Assembly: GCA_001873065.1 (NCBI GenBank)
Contig: MNYM01000034.1
Span: forward strand, 29,998 to 93,997
Direction of reading: 5' to 3'
Source of the DNA: Flavobacteriaceae bacterium CG2_30_31_66
GTDB taxonomy: Bacteria; Bacteroidota; Bacteroidia; Flavobacteriales; Flavobacteriaceae
DNA: 64,000 bases
The position numbers and the translations under genes are program-made. Numbering within the stretch: position 1 is the stretch's first letter; each line of letters starts with the position of its first letter. The notes under the pieces are model-generated. The model worked only from the letters and a program-made list of their open reading frames with translations. It was not told where the DNA came from and searched no databases. This document shows positions 20,406 through 30,273 of this stretch, in pieces.

Positions 20406-22853
20406 GTGAAAAAACTACTCTTTTTAGTCCTTTTAATTCCTACTTTTTTGATGGCTCAAAAAACCACCATTTTAAAAGGTTCTGTTAAAAACAAGCAAAA
20501 ATTACCAATAGAAAAGGTTTCAATTACTTTTGGAAACACAGGAACTGAAACTGATGAAAATGGAAATTATTCTATCAGAATTCCTATTGATACCGAAATT
20601 ACACTTGTTTTTAGCCACGTTTCTTATCGAACTTTGACAGAAAAAATAACCGCAAATAATAGAAATGGTATTCGCTTTTCACCAACTTTAATTCTTAAAA
20701 CAGAGGAATTAAAGGAAATTATTATCAAAGAAAATAAAAAAGAAGCGCAAGGAATTACTAAAATTGACATTAGTAAAGTAAAAAATGTGGTGGGTCCAAA
20801 TGCGGGTGTTGAAAATATTTTAATGACTTTACCTGGCGTAAATAACAACAATGAATTGAGTACTCAATACAATGTTCGTGGTGGAAATTTTGACGAAAAT
20901 TTAGTCTATGTTAATGGAATTGAGGTATATAGGCCTTTTTTAATTCGTTCTGGTCAGCAAGAAGGTTTGAGTTTTATCAATACCAATATGATTCAAAATA
21001 TCAACTTTTCTGCTGGTGGATTTCAGGCAAAATTTGGTGATAAACTTTCTTCTGTGTTAGATATTACTTACAAAAAACCTTCAGAAACTGCAACTACGAT
21101 TGATGCAAGTTTATTGGGAGGAAGTGCCACTTTTGAAGGACAATTTTTAAACAAAAAATTAAGTATAATTACAGGTGTTCGTTATCGATATAATAGTTTA
21201 TTCGTAAATAGTCAGCAAACAGAAGTAAATTTTAGACCCAAATTTACAGACGCCCAAACATTTCTTTCTTATGATTTTTCAGATAAATTTACCCTAAACT
21301 TCCTTGGTAATTTTTCTTTAAACAATTACAATTACAAACCGCTCTCAAGAAGAACTCGTTTTGGAACAATTACAAACCCATTAGAATTAATTGTTTTTTA
21401 TGCAGGACAAGAACAAGACAATTATTTGACGCTTTTTGGCGCATTTTCAGCGGATTATAAACTGAATGAAAATTTTACGCTAACAACTACTACTTCAAGA
21501 TACAACACTCAAGAAGAAGAATATTTTGACATTGCAGCTCAATATAATCTGGGCGAAGTTGATGCCAATATTGGCTCTGAAAATTTTGGAGAAGTTGAAT
21601 TCTCGCAAGGAATTGGATCGCAATTAAACCACGCACGTAATGATTTGGATGCTTTAATTACAAATTTTGAAATCAAAGGGGCTATTAATAAAGACCAAAA
21701 ACAATGGACTTTTGGTGCAAAATATCAAAAAGAAGACATCAAAGATCGCATTAGAGAATGGGAAGTGATTGATTCTTTAGGTTTTTCAATTCGTCCTCCA
21801 CATCATGTAGGAAATAACCAACCTTATGAACCTTTTGAAGGTGAAATTGTTCCTTTTCAAAACATCAGAAAAGACAATAATGTGACTATAAATCGGGTTT
21901 CTGGATTTGTGCAGTTTGACCAAAGAACTTTTTGGAACGACCACGAAATTTTTTATAACATCGGAATTAGAGCGCACAATTGGAGTGTTACTGGAAATGG
22001 AATTGACTCAAAAAATCAGACAATTATTAGTCCAAGAGCACAATTTGCCATCAAACCAAATTGGGAAAAAGACATGCTTTTCAGAATCTCTAGTGGATTG
22101 TATGCACAACCACCTTCGTATCGTGAATTGCGCGATTTTAATGGAAACTTAAATGTGAATGTGAAAGCACAACAATCTTTTCATTTGGTTTCTGGAATGG
22201 ATTATAGTTATGAAATGTGGAAACGTCCTTTCAAATTAACAGTGGAAGCTTACTATAAAGATTTGAATGATGTGAATGCGTATTCTATTGATAATGTGCG
22301 AATTCGCTATAGAGCTGACAATGCTGCAACTGCTTTTGCATACGGAGTTGACATTCGTTTGAATGGTGAATTTGTCCCTGGAAGTGAAAGTTGGGTAAGT
22401 TTGGGCTATCTAAAAACCGAAGAAAATATCAATAACAGAGGTTTTATTGCAAGACCTTCTGACCAACGAATTAAATTCGGAATTTTATTTCAAGATTATG
22501 TTCCAAATTTACCAAACCTAAAAGCGTATTTAAATTTGGTGTACAATTCTGGTTTGCCTGGAGGTGCTCCTGCTTATGCAGATGTGTATCAATTTCAGCA
22601 ACGTTTGCGCGATTACAGACGTGCAGATTTGGGAGTTTCTTACGTTTTTGTTGATGCTAACAAAACCTATCAAACTGGGTGGTTAGCAAATTTTAAAGAG
22701 TTGACCGTTGGTTTAGAACTTTTCAATATGTTTGATATTCAAAATGCCATTACCAATACTTGGGTAAGAGACGTGTACTCTAAAACACAATTTGGAATTC
22801 CTAACTTTATGACTGGTAGGGTTTTAAACTTTAAAGTAAGTATGAAATTATGA
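20406..22853 (+). CDS. TonB-dependent receptor with carboxypeptidase regulatory-like domain
   Basis: CarboxypepD_reg N-terminus (LKGSVKNKQKLPIEKVSITFGNTGTETDENGNYSIRIP), plug NVRGGNFDENLVYVNGIEVYRP, barrel. Confidence 0.9.
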   Translation: MKKLLFLVLLIPTFLMAQKTTILKGSVKNKQKLPIEKVSITFGNTGTETDENGNYSIRIPIDTEITLVFSHVSYRTLTEKITANNRNGIRFSPTLILKTEELKEIIIKENKKEAQGITKIDISKVKNVVGPNAGVENILMTLPGVNNNNELSTQYNVRGGNFDENLVYVNGIEVYRPFLIRSGQQEGLSFINTNMIQNINFSAGGFQAKFGDKLSSVLDITYKKPSETATTIDASLLGGSATFEGQFLNKKLSIITGVRYRYNSLFVNSQQTEVNFRPKFTDAQTFLSYDFSDKFTLNFLGNFSLNNYNYKPLSRRTRFGTITNPLELIVFYAGQEQDNYLTLFGAFSADYKLNENFTLTTTTSRYNTQEEEYFDIAAQYNLGEVDANIGSENFGEVEFSQGIGSQLNHARNDLDALITNFEIKGAINKDQKQWTFGAKYQKEDIKDRIREWEVIDSLGFSIRPPHHVGNNQPYEPFEGEIVPFQNIRKDNNVTINRVSGFVQFDQRTFWNDHEIFYNIGIRAHNWSVTGNGIDSKNQTIISPRAQFAIKPNWEKDMLFRISSGLYAQPPSYRELRDFNGNLNVNVKAQQSFHLVSGMDYSYEMWKRPFKLTVEAYYKDLNDVNAYSIDNVRIRYRADNAATAFAYGVDIRLNGEFVPGSESWVSLGYLKTEENINNRGFIARPSDQRIKFGILFQDYVPNLPNLKAYLNLVYNSGLPGGAPAYADVYQFQQRLRDYRRADLGVSYVFVDANKTYQTGWLANFKELTVGLELFNMFDIQNAITNTWVRDVYSKTQFGIPNFMTGRVLNFKVSMKL

Positions 22854-22908
22854 TAAAAAAAAGCCTTCTTTTTTTAGGAGAACGCTTTTTATTAACTTCT
22901 TAAAAGAA

Positions 22909-23364
22909 CTATTTTGTTAGAATTTGAGCGGCATGTTCTTTGGTTTTCACATTTGAAATAACTTCTTCAATATAACTATTTTCATCGATGATAAAAGTAG
23001 TCCTGTGGATGCCATCATATTCTTTACCCATGAATTTTTTAGGTCCCCAAACACCAAAAGCTTTTATTACTTCTTTGTTTTCGTCAGCTATTAAAGGAAA
23101 AGGAAGTTCATATTTTTCGACAAAACTTTGTTGTTTTTCTGGTAAATCTGCACTTACGCCTAAAACATCATAGCCTTTTGCTAAAAATAAATTATAATTG
23201 TCTCTCAAATTACAAGCCTCAGCTGTACAACCAGGGGTACTTGCCTTTGGATAGAAAAATAGCACTAATTTTTTTCCAAGATAATCGTGCAAACGAATTG
23301 TATTTCCTTTTTGGTCTTTAGCCTCAAAAATTGGGGCTTTGTCTCCTTTTTTTAATGTTGTCAT
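22909..23364 (-). CDS. bcp: Thioredoxin-dependent thiol peroxidase (BCP)
   Basis: LVLFFYPKASTPGCTAEACNLRDNY. Confidence 0.95.
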   Translation of the reverse strand: MTTLKKGDKAPIFEAKDQKGNTIRLHDYLGKKLVLFFYPKASTPGCTAEACNLRDNYNLFLAKGYDVLGVSADLPEKQQSFVEKYELPFPLIADENKEVIKAFGVWGPKKFMGKEYDGIHRTTFIIDENSYIEEVISNVKTKEHAAQILTK

Positions 23365-23552
23365 TTAGCTTTGTTTTAGAGCCTAAAAATACAAAGTTTG
23401 TAAAATTGTTTGACGCATATTTTTTAAAAAGAAATGTTAAAATAATGGTATTTGTCACATTCAAATTCGATGTTCTACAACTTTAAAACTCAAAAAATCT
23501 GTAACTTTGAGATTTTAAAATTGAAACTTTTAAAATTTAAATTTTATTTTTA

Positions 23553-24209
23553 ATGAATAAAAAAGAACGCGTTGGTTTCATCATCCAAAAGCTACAAGAA
23601 TTCTATCCAGAAATTCCTATACCATTAGATCACAAAGATCCTTATACTTTATTGATTGCAGTGTTATTATCAGCACAATGCACAGATGTTCGTGTCAATC
23701 AAATCACGCCAATTTTGTTTGAAAAAGCGAACAATCCCTTTGATATGGTGAAACTTTCTGTGGATGAAATTAGAGAAATCATCAAACCCTGTGGATTGTC
23801 ACCAATGAAAAGCAAAGGTATTTATGGATTGTCAAAAATATTGATTGAAAAATATGATGGTAAAGTTCCTCAAAGTTTTGAAGCTTTAGAAGCATTACCT
23901 GCTGTTGGTCATAAAACGGCAAGTGTAGTGATGAGTCAAGCATTTGGTGTGCCAGCATTTCCTGTAGATACACATATTCACAGATTACTATTTCGTTGGA
24001 ATTTAACAAACGGAAAGAATGTAGTTCAAACAGAAAAAGACGCTAAAAGATTATTCCCAAAAGAATTATGGAACGATTTGCACTTGCAAATTATTTGGTA
24101 TGGAAGAGAATATTCGCCTGCAAGAGGTTGGAATTTAGATAAAGACATCATTACAAAAACTGTGGGAAGAAAAACTGTTTTGGAGGAATACTACAAAGGA
24201 AAAATCTAA
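23553..24209 (+). CDS. nth: Endonuclease III
   Basis: LIAVLLSAQCTDVRVN, LPAVGHKTASVVMSQAFGVPAFPVDTH. No C-terminal 4-Cys Fe-S motif is evident. Confidence 0.93.
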   Translation: MNKKERVGFIIQKLQEFYPEIPIPLDHKDPYTLLIAVLLSAQCTDVRVNQITPILFEKANNPFDMVKLSVDEIREIIKPCGLSPMKSKGIYGLSKILIEKYDGKVPQSFEALEALPAVGHKTASVVMSQAFGVPAFPVDTHIHRLLFRWNLTNGKNVVQTEKDAKRLFPKELWNDLHLQIIWYGREYSPARGWNLDKDIITKTVGRKTVLEEYYKGKI

Positions 24210-24218
24210 ATTAAAAAT

Positions 24219-24292
24219 TAACCGCAAAGACACTAAGAAACCTCAAGAAAAACACTGCGAACTTTGCGAAAACCCTAGCGTCTTTGCGTTAA
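24219..24292. repeat. Short imperfect inverted-repeat element (GCAAAGACRCTAAG type)
   Basis: AACCGCAAAGACACTAAG ... CTAGCGTCTTTGCGTTAA, terminal inverted repeats around a short AT-rich core. Confidence 0.6.
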
Positions 24293-24301
24293 ATAAAAAC
24301 A

Positions 24302-24335
24302 TAAAAAAAGCCTCAACGTTTGTTGAAGCTTTTTC
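24302..24335. terminator. Intrinsic terminator
   Basis: AAAAAAAGCCTCAACGTTTGTTGAAGCTTTTT. Confidence 0.75.
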
Positions 24336-24340
24336 CACTC

Positions 24341-24484
24341 TTAATTCAAATTCAATTCAATGAAATTTTTTGATTTTGTTTTTACAATAGTTAGCGATTT
24401 GGAAAAATTAATCAAAAATTGAACTGTTTCTTGTTTTGGTTGCATCTGTATTTCAAATGACTTTTTAGTGTAAAGTTGCATCAT
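24341..24484 (-). CDS. Small protein (47 aa) downstream of the ECF sigma gene
   Basis: ORF missed by the track (<60 aa): MMQLYTKKSFEIQMQPKQETVQFLINFSKSLTIVKTKSKNFIELNLN; starts 58 nt from the sigma-factor stop, same strand. Confidence 0.6.
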   Translation of the reverse strand: MMQLYTKKSFEIQMQPKQETVQFLINFSKSLTIVKTKSKNFIELNLN

Positions 24485-24541
24485 ATTTTAAATTTAATGT
24501 CTTGATTTTAAATTCATAACGATACAATTTTACGTTTATTG

Positions 24542-25129
24542 TTAATTGATTAAAATAATATTGTGTTTTTCAATTAATTTTCTCATGTTGATGAGTGCAT
24601 AGCGCATTCTTCCAAGAGCTGTATTGATGCTAACACCCGTATTTTCACTAATTTCCTTAAAACTCATGTCTCTATACATGCGCATAATCAGCACCTCTTT
24701 CTGTTCTTCAGGCAATTCATTGATTAATTCTCTAACATCATCAAAAATTTGTTCTTGAATAATTTGTCTTTCTGCATTCAAAGAATCGTCACTAATAATC
24801 GAAAAAATATCAAATTCATCAGAATTTTTGAAATTTGGCATTCTATTATTTTTTCTAAAATAGTCTATAATTAAATTATGAGCAATTCGCATTACCCAAG
24901 GTAAAAATTTGCCTTCTTCATTATAATCGCCTTTTTTTAAAGTACGGATTACTTTGATAAAAGTATCCTGAAAAATATCATCACTCACGTCTTTATCTTT
25001 CACCTTACTATAAATGAAACTAAAAAGGCGTTGTTGGTGTTTTTTGACAAGAATTTCTATACACCTTTCTTCTCCAAGAATGTAATTTTTAACTAATGTA
25101 CTATCAGAATTTGTTTGTGTTTGCATCAT
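24542..25129 (-). CDS. RNA polymerase sigma factor, ECF/sigma-70 family
   Basis: Region 2 (DDIFQDTFIKVIRTL...) and region 4 (ELPEEQKEVLIMRMYRDMSFKEISENTGVSINTALGRMRYAL). Confidence 0.92.
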   Translation of the reverse strand: MMQTQTNSDSTLVKNYILGEERCIEILVKKHQQRLFSFIYSKVKDKDVSDDIFQDTFIKVIRTLKKGDYNEEGKFLPWVMRIAHNLIIDYFRKNNRMPNFKNSDEFDIFSIISDDSLNAERQIIQEQIFDDVRELINELPEEQKEVLIMRMYRDMSFKEISENTGVSINTALGRMRYALINMRKLIEKHNIILIN

Positions 25130-25345
25130 AACTACTTTTTTTTGGAAGGAAAAGATTCCTCCATTTTTCTTAATTTATAACTAATTTAAAAAGTAGTGTT
25201 CAGGTATATGCGTCTTATTTTGTGGGTTTTAACATTTCAAAGATAGAATTAATTTTCAGACCTACAAACAATTTTAACTTTTTGAAATCAATTTTTTTTA
25301 GTGCATGATTTTATTGGTATTTTTATAGCAAATTTTTTGACGTAC

Positions 25346-28135
25346 ATGAATACAGATTTAGCAACTATAAATCCAAAAGAAAATATCATTATCAAAGGGG
25401 CAAAACTCCATAATTTAAGAGATATTGACGTTGTTATTCCTAGAAATAAATTGGTGGTTATCACAGGACTTTCGGGCTCAGGAAAATCAACGTTGGCTTT
25501 TGATACTTTATATGCAGAAGGTCAAAGACGATATGTTGAAAGTTTATCATCGTATGCAAGGCAGTTTTTGGGAAAATTAAACAAACCCAAAGTAGATTAT
25601 ATCAAAGGAATTGCTCCTGCAATCGCCATCGAACAAAAAGTAAATGCAACAAATCCGCGTTCAACGGTAGGAACTTCCACAGAAATTTATGATTACATTA
25701 AATTGTTGTTTGCTAGGATTGGTAAAACCTACTCTCCTATTTCTGGCAAAGAAGTAAAAAAAGACACCGTTTCTGATGTGGTGAAATTTGTGCAAACTTT
25801 TCTTGAAGGAACAAAATTATTATTGCTTTCTCCCATCACAATTTCCGAAAATCGAACTATCAATACTATATTACAAGTGTTGGAGCAACAGGGATATGCT
25901 CGTGTAAAATGGAAAAATACGATGTATAAAATGGCTGATTTTCCGGTGAAAAATTTTAAAAATGAGCCTCTTTTTTTAGTGGTTGACAGAATTATCACCA
26001 AAAACGACGAAGATTTTTATAATAGATTGGGTGATGCCATTCAAACTGCTTTTTTTGAAGGAAAAGGCACTTGTTTTATTGAAAATTTAGACACAAATAA
26101 TACCGCTGAATTCAGTAATAAATTTGAATTGGATGGTATTTCATTTTTAGAACCCAATACGCATTTGTTCAGTTTCAACAATCCTTATGGCGCTTGCCCA
26201 ACTTGTGAAGGTTATGGAAATGTGATTGGCATTGATGAGGATTTGGTAATTCCGAATACCAGTTTATCAATTTTCGAAGATGCAATTTTTCCTTTTAAAA
26301 CGGATTCTTTTCGTCATTATAAAGAAGATTTAGTCGCTGTTGCTTATAAATTTGACATCCCCGTTCACAAACCTTGGTTTGAACTCACTGAAAAACAAAA
26401 AGAATTGGTGTGGAGTGGTAATAAAAGTTTCTTCGGAATTCATCATTTTTTTAAGGCATTAGAAGAAAAAAGCTATAAAATTCAAAATAGGGTCATGCTT
26501 TCTCGTTATCGAGGAAAAACAAAATGTAGCACATGTCATGGAAAGCGTTTGCGAGTAGAGGCAAATTATGTAAAAGTCAATGAAAAGACAATTACGGATT
26601 TGGTGACACTTCCTTTGGACGAATTGTCCGAGTTTTTCAAAAACGTCACACTTTCTGAATATCAGAAAAAAGTAGCTAAAAGATTACTGATTGAAATCAA
26701 AAATCGTTTGCAGTTTTTGAATGACGTTGGATTGAATTATTTGACACTCAACAGACCTTCCAACACGCTTTCTGGCGGAGAAAGTCAGCGCATCAATTTG
26801 GCAACTTCTTTGGGAAGTTCGTTGGTGGGTTCAATGTATATCTTGGATGAACCCAGCATTGGATTGCATCCCAAAGACACTGAAAGATTGATTGGTGTAC
26901 TAAAAAACCTAAGAGATTTAGGCAACACAGTGATTGTGGTTGAACATGATGAAGACATCATGAAACAGGCTGATTATATTATAGATATTGGTCCTGAAGC
27001 AGGTACGTTTGGAGGAAATGTAGTTGCGGAAGGTACGTTTAACGAAATTTTACAATCCAATTCTTTAACCTCAAAATACCTCAACAATCAATTAAGAATT
27101 GAAGTTCCTAAAAAAAGAAAAACTTCTAAAAACAACATTCAAATTATTGGCGCAAGAGAACACAATCTCAAAAATATCGATGTTACTTTTCCTTTGGAAT
27201 GTTTGACAGTGATTACGGGAGTCTCTGGCTCAGGAAAAAGTACGTTGGTCAAAAAGATTTTATTTCCTGTGATGCAAAAAAAACTCTTTGGTTATGGTGA
27301 TAAAATCGGTCAACATAGTGCTATCAGGGGAAGTTTTGAGTCTATAAAACATGTGGAGTTTATCGATCAAAATCCTATTGGACGTTCTTCAAGATCAAAT
27401 CCTGTGACCTATATCAAAGCATATGATGACATCAGAGCACTTTTTGCCGCTCAAAAATTAGCGAAAGTCAGAAATTATCAACCAAAACATTTCTCTTTCA
27501 ATGTTGAAGGTGGCCGTTGTGAAGTGTGCAAAGGCGAAGGCGAAGTCACCATTGAAATGCAATTTATGGCAGATGTTCATTTGGAATGTGATGCTTGCAA
27601 TGGTAAAAGATTTAAAAAAGAAGTTCTTGAAATCGCTTTTGGAGAAAAATCAATTGATGATATTCTGAATTTAACGATTGATGATGCAGTGGCTTTTTTT
27701 GCAGAAAACCTAACGTCCAAAATCGCTCAAAAATTGAAACCTTTGCAAGATGTTGGCTTGGGCTATGTTACTTTAGGACAATCCTCTTCTACCCTTTCTG
27801 GTGGTGAAGCACAGAGAATCAAATTGGCGTCATTTTTAGTGAAAGGCACCACCAAAGACAAGGCCCTTTTTATTTTTGATGAACCAACCACAGGATTGCA
27901 TTTTCATGACATCAAAAAACTACTAGCATCATTCAACGCACTTATTGAAAGAGGTCATTCAATTGTGGTAATTGAACACAATATCGAGTTGATAAAATGC
28001 GCAGACTATATTATTGATTTAGGATTAGAGGGAGGCAATAAAGGAGGAAACGTCATTTTTCAAGGCACACCTGAAACATTGGCAACCCATAAAAACTCAT
28101 TCACAGCACCTTATTTAAAAGAAAAATTATTGTAA
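25346..28135 (+). CDS. uvrA: Excinuclease ABC subunit UvrA
   Basis: Two ABC cassettes ([52 protein letters not shown]), zinc-finger CX2C motifs. Start set at [20 protein letters not shown]. Confidence 0.96.
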   Translation: MNTDLATINPKENIIIKGAKLHNLRDIDVVIPRNKLVVITGLSGSGKSTLAFDTLYAEGQRRYVESLSSYARQFLGKLNKPKVDYIKGIAPAIAIEQKVNATNPRSTVGTSTEIYDYIKLLFARIGKTYSPISGKEVKKDTVSDVVKFVQTFLEGTKLLLLSPITISENRTINTILQVLEQQGYARVKWKNTMYKMADFPVKNFKNEPLFLVVDRIITKNDEDFYNRLGDAIQTAFFEGKGTCFIENLDTNNTAEFSNKFELDGISFLEPNTHLFSFNNPYGACPTCEGYGNVIGIDEDLVIPNTSLSIFEDAIFPFKTDSFRHYKEDLVAVAYKFDIPVHKPWFELTEKQKELVWSGNKSFFGIHHFFKALEEKSYKIQNRVMLSRYRGKTKCSTCHGKRLRVEANYVKVNEKTITDLVTLPLDELSEFFKNVTLSEYQKKVAKRLLIEIKNRLQFLNDVGLNYLTLNRPSNTLSGGESQRINLATSLGSSLVGSMYILDEPSIGLHPKDTERLIGVLKNLRDLGNTVIVVEHDEDIMKQADYIIDIGPEAGTFGGNVVAEGTFNEILQSNSLTSKYLNNQLRIEVPKKRKTSKNNIQIIGAREHNLKNIDVTFPLECLTVITGVSGSGKSTLVKKILFPVMQKKLFGYGDKIGQHSAIRGSFESIKHVEFIDQNPIGRSSRSNPVTYIKAYDDIRALFAAQKLAKVRNYQPKHFSFNVEGGRCEVCKGEGEVTIEMQFMADVHLECDACNGKRFKKEVLEIAFGEKSIDDILNLTIDDAVAFFAENLTSKIAQKLKPLQDVGLGYVTLGQSSSTLSGGEAQRIKLASFLVKGTTKDKALFIFDEPTTGLHFHDIKKLLASFNALIERGHSIVVIEHNIELIKCADYIIDLGLEGGNKGGNVIFQGTPETLATHKNSFTAPYLKEKLL

Positions 28136-28401
28136 TTGTTTGAAAACATTATATTTAGTGAGAAAAATAGTTTTTTGTAAATTAGATTAAAAATTTTTTT
28201 TAACGATTGTGTTCTGTTAAATGTTAAATTTAGTCTTAAATTTCGCCAACTATTTTTACTATAGTTGAAGGGTAGTCGTTTTAAACATATTTAAAACGAA
28301 AAACGGATACCAAAAAGCATTACATACTTTAAAAGCGTGCAAAATATTCATTCATTACTGTAATTACAATTATGATTTTAGTACCTATTAAAAACAAGCT
28401 T

Positions 28402-28962
28402 ATGAAAATTTTTATCCAAAACATGATTAGTTTGCGTTGCAAAATGACGGTGCAAAAACAATTAGAAGCACTAAATATTGGTTACCAATATATTGATTTG
28501 GGTGTTGTTTTGCTTGAAAAACCTTTGATTAAAAGCGATAGAATTTTGCTTAAAACAGCACTTCACAAATCGGGGCTGGAATTGATGGATAATAAAAATG
28601 CCTTGCTTATTGAAAAATTAGTTACCATTATCGAAGAAAGCGTTCAATATAGTGATGACGTTTTGCATGTAAATTTATCTTCATTGATTGCTGAAAAAAT
28701 GAACCAGGATTACCATAGGATGGCAGAAATTTTTTCAAAAACAAAAGGCATAACTATTGAACAATTTATGATTTTACATAAAATAGAAAAAATAAAAGAG
28801 CTCATTATTTACGATAAACTAAGTCTTACTGAAATTTCATACAGAATGAATTATAGTAGTGTGTCGCATTTATCGAGACAATTTAAACAAATTACTGGTT
28901 TAACTCCAACTTTTTTCAAATCACTTTCTAAAAAACAGCAAGATGATTTTGAGAACAAATAA
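28402..28962 (+). CDS. Short AraC-family regulator with HMA-like N-terminal domain (copy 1)
   Basis: N-term MKIFIQNMISLRCKMTVQKQLEALNIGYQYIDLGVV; C-term AraC HTH LSLTEISYRMNYSSVSHLSRQFKQITGLTPTFFK. Confidence 0.85.
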   Translation: MKIFIQNMISLRCKMTVQKQLEALNIGYQYIDLGVVLLEKPLIKSDRILLKTALHKSGLELMDNKNALLIEKLVTIIEESVQYSDDVLHVNLSSLIAEKMNQDYHRMAEIFSKTKGITIEQFMILHKIEKIKELIIYDKLSLTEISYRMNYSSVSHLSRQFKQITGLTPTFFKSLSKKQQDDFENK

Positions 28963-29098
28963 TTTTATTTAACCATTTACTTCTTGTAATTATATAACTT
29001 ATACCTCTAATTGTATAAGCATTTCTTATTGTCTTAAACCCACCTTTGGAGTGTGTTAAAATAGTTTTGCACATTCATTTCACCTAAAACACTACATC

Positions 29099-29215
29099 AT
29101 GTCAAAAGAGAAAGAAGGAAAAAAGAAATCGGACAAAACAGCTCCTGCAAAAACTCAAAAAGAAAAAAAAGCGGATAAAATGTTAAAAAAACAACAAAAA
29201 CCTTCCATAGACTAA
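29099..29215 (+). CDS. Small highly basic Lys-rich protein (38 aa)
   Basis: MSKEKEGKKKSDKTAPAKTQKEKKADKMLKKQQKPSID; not in the track; directly precedes the GH130 gene. Confidence 0.55.
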   Translation: MSKEKEGKKKSDKTAPAKTQKEKKADKMLKKQQKPSID

Positions 29216-29226
29216 AACAGAAAAAC

Positions 29227-30261
29227 ATGGTAAATGTTACAAAACACGGTATTGTTATTGGAAAAACTGATCACGATTTTGAAAGTGAAGGTGTATTGAA
29301 TCCTGCAGTCATTAAAATTGACAAAGAAATTCACCTATTTTATAGAGCAGTTGCTAAAGATAATTATTCAACCATTGGTTATTGCAGATTGCTAAATCCG
29401 TTATTAGTTGATCATCGAAATGAAAAACCACTTTTATTTCCGCAAGATGACTATGAATGTCAAGGATTAGAAGATCCAAGAATTGTAAAAATTGAAGATA
29501 TTTATTATCTTTCATATACAGCATTTGATGGCATCAATGCTTTAGGAGCTCTGGCAATTTCAAACGATTTGATTCATTGGGACAAAAAAGGAATTATTGT
29601 TCCAAAAATCACTTATGATGAATTCCAACACTTTACAGAAACTGCTAGTACTATCAATGCAAAATACATTCGTTACAATGACTACCAAAAAATCCACGAA
29701 AATCAAGACCGAAAAATATTTTTGTGGGACAAAAATTTGGTGTTTTTTCCAAGAAAAATTAATAACAAATTTTGCTTTCTTCATCGTATAAAACCAGATA
29801 TCCAAATTGTTGTTTCCATTGATAAATTAGAAGATTTATCCCTTCATTTTTGGCAAAACTACTTTAAACATTTTGATGAACACATTGTGATGGCGCCAAA
29901 GTTTGAACACGAAATAAGTTATATAGGAAGTGGTTGTCCTCCAATTGAGACCAAAGCTGGATGGCTCATTATCTATCATGGCGTTCATGACACTGTAAAA
30001 GGATATGTATATTCGGCTTGTGCTGCATTATTTGATTTAGAAAAACCTGAAATTGAAATTGCAAGATTGCCTAATCCATTATTTTATCCAGAAAAAGCAT
30101 GGGAATTGAAAGGCGAAGTTAACAATGTTTGTTTCCCAACAGGAGCTATTTTAGAAGGTGATTTACTTTACATTTATTATGGTGCTGCAGATGAACGAAT
30201 TGCAGTGGCATCAGTTGTTTTGGAAGAACTTTTATCGGAATTAGCATTGAATAAAAATTAA
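29227..30261 (+). CDS. GH130-family glycosidase/phosphorylase
   Basis: NPAVIKIDKEIHLFYRAV, GLEDPRIVKIEDIYYLSYTAFDG, LIIYHGVHD, IYYGAADERIAVA. Confidence 0.85.
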   Translation: MVNVTKHGIVIGKTDHDFESEGVLNPAVIKIDKEIHLFYRAVAKDNYSTIGYCRLLNPLLVDHRNEKPLLFPQDDYECQGLEDPRIVKIEDIYYLSYTAFDGINALGALAISNDLIHWDKKGIIVPKITYDEFQHFTETASTINAKYIRYNDYQKIHENQDRKIFLWDKNLVFFPRKINNKFCFLHRIKPDIQIVVSIDKLEDLSLHFWQNYFKHFDEHIVMAPKFEHEISYIGSGCPPIETKAGWLIIYHGVHDTVKGYVYSACAALFDLEKPEIEIARLPNPLFYPEKAWELKGEVNNVCFPTGAILEGDLLYIYYGAADERIAVASVVLEELLSELALNKN

Positions 30262-30273
30262 AATCATACAACT

